Source of the DNA: GWA2-66-18 sp964537395
Lineage (GTDB): Bacteria > Elusimicrobiota > Elusimicrobia > UBA1565 > UBA9628
Length of the DNA: 5,953 nucleotides
Assembly: GCA_964537395.1 (NCBI GenBank)
Contig: CAZIBN010000120.1
Coordinates: 1 to 5,953, forward strand
Direction of reading: 5' to 3'
Both the position numbers and the translations under genes were made by a program. Positions 4,932-5,953 of the stretch are shown in pieces. The notes beneath the pieces were generated by a model. That model had not been told where the DNA came from. It did no database searches and was given only the letters and a program-made list of their open reading frames with translations. Every line of letters begins with the position of its first letter. Within the stretch, counting starts at the first letter, position 1.

Positions 4932-5571
4932 TACGAACGGAACCTCTCCCAAGATCCCGCTGTGGGCGGCGGCGCTCGCCGTCGGCGGCCTGCTGTCGCT
5001 CGCGGCCGTCTTCGCGCTGAATCTGCTCGGCAACGCCCCGCCGAACGACGTGATCCCCAAGCTTTCGCCGGAGTATGCGGACACGGCCACCGTGCGTAAG
5101 GTGCGCAAGGAGATGACCTTCGACGGCGCGCCGTGCTCATCTTGCCATGAAGGCGTCGACGCGCTCCAGGGCGACCCTAAGGAAAAGGGCGTCTTCCACG
5201 AGAAGATCGAGATCAAGCACGGCCGCAACCAGCATTGCTTCAACTGCCACAACCGCAAGCAGCCGGCGGATTTCTCCGACTTCGACGGCACCCCGATCAA
5301 GCTCGCCAAGGTCGAGATGCTGTGCGCGAAGTGCCACGGCACGACGTATCGCGACTGGCTCAGCGGCGCCCACGGCCGGCGCAGCGGGCACTGGGACGTC
5401 ACGAAGGGCGGGCCCAAGACGACGGTGTGCATCGCCTGCCACAATCCGCACTGGCCCATCTTCAAGTCCATGAAGGCCGCCCCGGCTCCGCACGTCAATC
5501 CGCGCACGCGCGGACCGAAGAGCGCGCACGCCGGCGCAGGCGCTGACGCCGCGCAGGGAGGGCATGAGTGA
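4921..5571 (+). CDS. Membrane-anchored tetraheme cytochrome c
   Basis: 216 aa. An uncleaved-looking N-terminal membrane helix at about 13-37 (PLWAAALAVGGLLSLAAVFA and on) follows a short polar start, so the rest should face the periplasm. Four CXXCH heme sites follow: CSSCH 72-76, CFNCH 106-110, CAKCH 135-139 and CIACH 170-174. Possible distal ligands are His93, His100, His105, His151, His157 and His177. The segment SGAHGRRSGHWDVTKGGP (148-165) just before the last heme, and CHNPHWPIF after it, resemble a module I recall from multiheme cytochromes of quinone-linked respiratory complexes. The Pro/Ala-rich tail after about 185 is probably disordered. The start ATG lies inside the upstream gene, and AAGGG is just two bases before it, so initiation probably depends on coupling. 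Its stop shares a base with the next start (TGATG). The likely role is to relay electrons between the pentaheme subunit and the FeS subunit at the membrane. Confidence 0.92.
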   Translation: MGNNTNGTSPKIPLWAAALAVGGLLSLAAVFALNLLGNAPPNDVIPKLSPEYADTATVRKVRKEMTFDGAPCSSCHEGVDALQGDPKEKGVFHEKIEIKHGRNQHCFNCHNRKQPADFSDFDGTPIKLAKVEMLCAKCHGTTYRDWLSGAHGRRSGHWDVTKGGPKTTVCIACHNPHWPIFKSMKAAPAPHVNPRTRGPKSAHAGAGADAAQGGHE

Positions 5572-5953
5572 TGTCCGAAGAATGGAAGCCCGTCGAAGAC
5601 GGGACGGGCATGAGCCGCCGCGCCTTCCTGGCGGCGACGGCGTCCGCCGCGCTCGCGGCCACGGCGGCCGCGCTGGCGCCGATGAAGGACATCACCGACA
5701 TGCCTTCCCTGGAGGAGTTCCTTCGCAAGCACTACAAGGAGCTCACGCCCGAGGACAAGGCGGCCATCATGGGGCGCATCTCCGCCGAGGTGGAGAAGAA
5801 ATACGGCGTGAAGCCGAACCTCACCGATCTTCCGCCCCTGGACGGCGTCGAGTTCGGCTACGCCCTCAACATCGGGCGCTGCATCGGCTGCCGCAAGTGC
5901 GTGTTCGCCTGCGTCGAGGAGAACAACCAGTCGCGCAACCCGGAGATCCAGTA
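5571..5953 (+). CDS. Tat-exported 4Fe-4S ferredoxin-type subunit (N-terminal part)
   Basis: The first 127 residues are visible; the gene runs off the window. SRRAFL at 15-20 is a twin-arginine motif, followed by an Ala-rich hydrophobic stretch at 21-36, so the folded protein should be exported with its clusters already inserted. After about 60 charged residues comes the first cluster motif CIGCRKCVFAC (Cys104, 107, 110, 114). Tat-exported FeS subunits of the NrfC/HybA/DmsB-like group carry several such clusters and pair with an NrfD-type membrane protein. That, with two cytochromes in front, suggests the order cytochrome, cytochrome, FeS, NrfD-like membrane subunit, the last of which would lie beyond the window. 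The start ATG at 5571 overlaps the preceding stop by one base, and GGGAGGG (5556-5562) sits eight bases upstream. The true length and number of clusters are unknown. Confidence 0.88.
   Translation, partial: MSEEWKPVEDGTGMSRRAFLAATASAALAATAAALAPMKDITDMPSLEEFLRKHYKELTPEDKAAIMGRISAEVEKKYGVKPNLTDLPPLDGVEFGYALNIGRCIGCRKCVFACVEENNQSRNPEIQ

Noticed and set aside
3978..5732. A long (584-codon) open frame on the minus strand across the cytochrome genes.
   Set aside because: It has low-complexity composition and lies opposite genes with nine CXXCH motifs, signal sequences and coupled starts. It is a by-product of high GC content.

Overview
The window is a GC-rich stretch of a Gram-negative-type bacterial genome. 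The organism appears to respire anaerobically or microaerobically: it has periplasmic multiheme c-type cytochromes, a Tat-exported iron-sulfur subunit, C5-pathway tetrapyrrole synthesis and apparent sigma-54 promoters. I cannot name the lineage. A deltaproteobacterial or Elusimicrobiota-like genome would fit, but that is only an impression.

Layout. On the minus strand, bases 2-1048 encode a C-terminally short glutamyl-tRNA reductase (hemA), whose stop overlaps the start of a further gene leaving the window. A 139-base divergent intergenic region follows, then a plus-strand radical SAM/SPASM protein (1188-2330) that resembles heme-pathway enzymes. Next comes a self-contained minus-strand HNH endonuclease gene (2390-3460), bracketed almost to the base by two near-identical copies of a palindromic repeat, which looks like a mobile or recombining cassette. 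After it lie a stand-alone two-CBS-domain protein (3608-4090) and a tightly packed plus-strand operon: a secreted five-heme cytochrome c (4143-4931), a membrane-anchored four-heme cytochrome c (4921-5571) and the N-terminus of a Tat-exported 4Fe-4S protein (5571 to window end).

How the parts fit. HemA makes the first committed tetrapyrrole precursor, the radical SAM enzyme may act later in heme formation, and the cytochromes consume heme (nine covalent hemes in two subunits). The operon resembles the start of a cytochrome / FeS / NrfD-type quinone-linked respiratory complex.

The most striking signal is the sequence TGGCAG-N5-TTGC(A/T), which has exact sigma-54 (-24/-12) geometry. I found it three times, and each copy lies just before a start codon: hemA, the radical SAM gene and the pentaheme cytochrome. 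This suggests one RpoN-dependent heme/cytochrome regulon. At two of the three sites the predicted transcription start falls almost on the ATG, so those mRNAs would be nearly leaderless.
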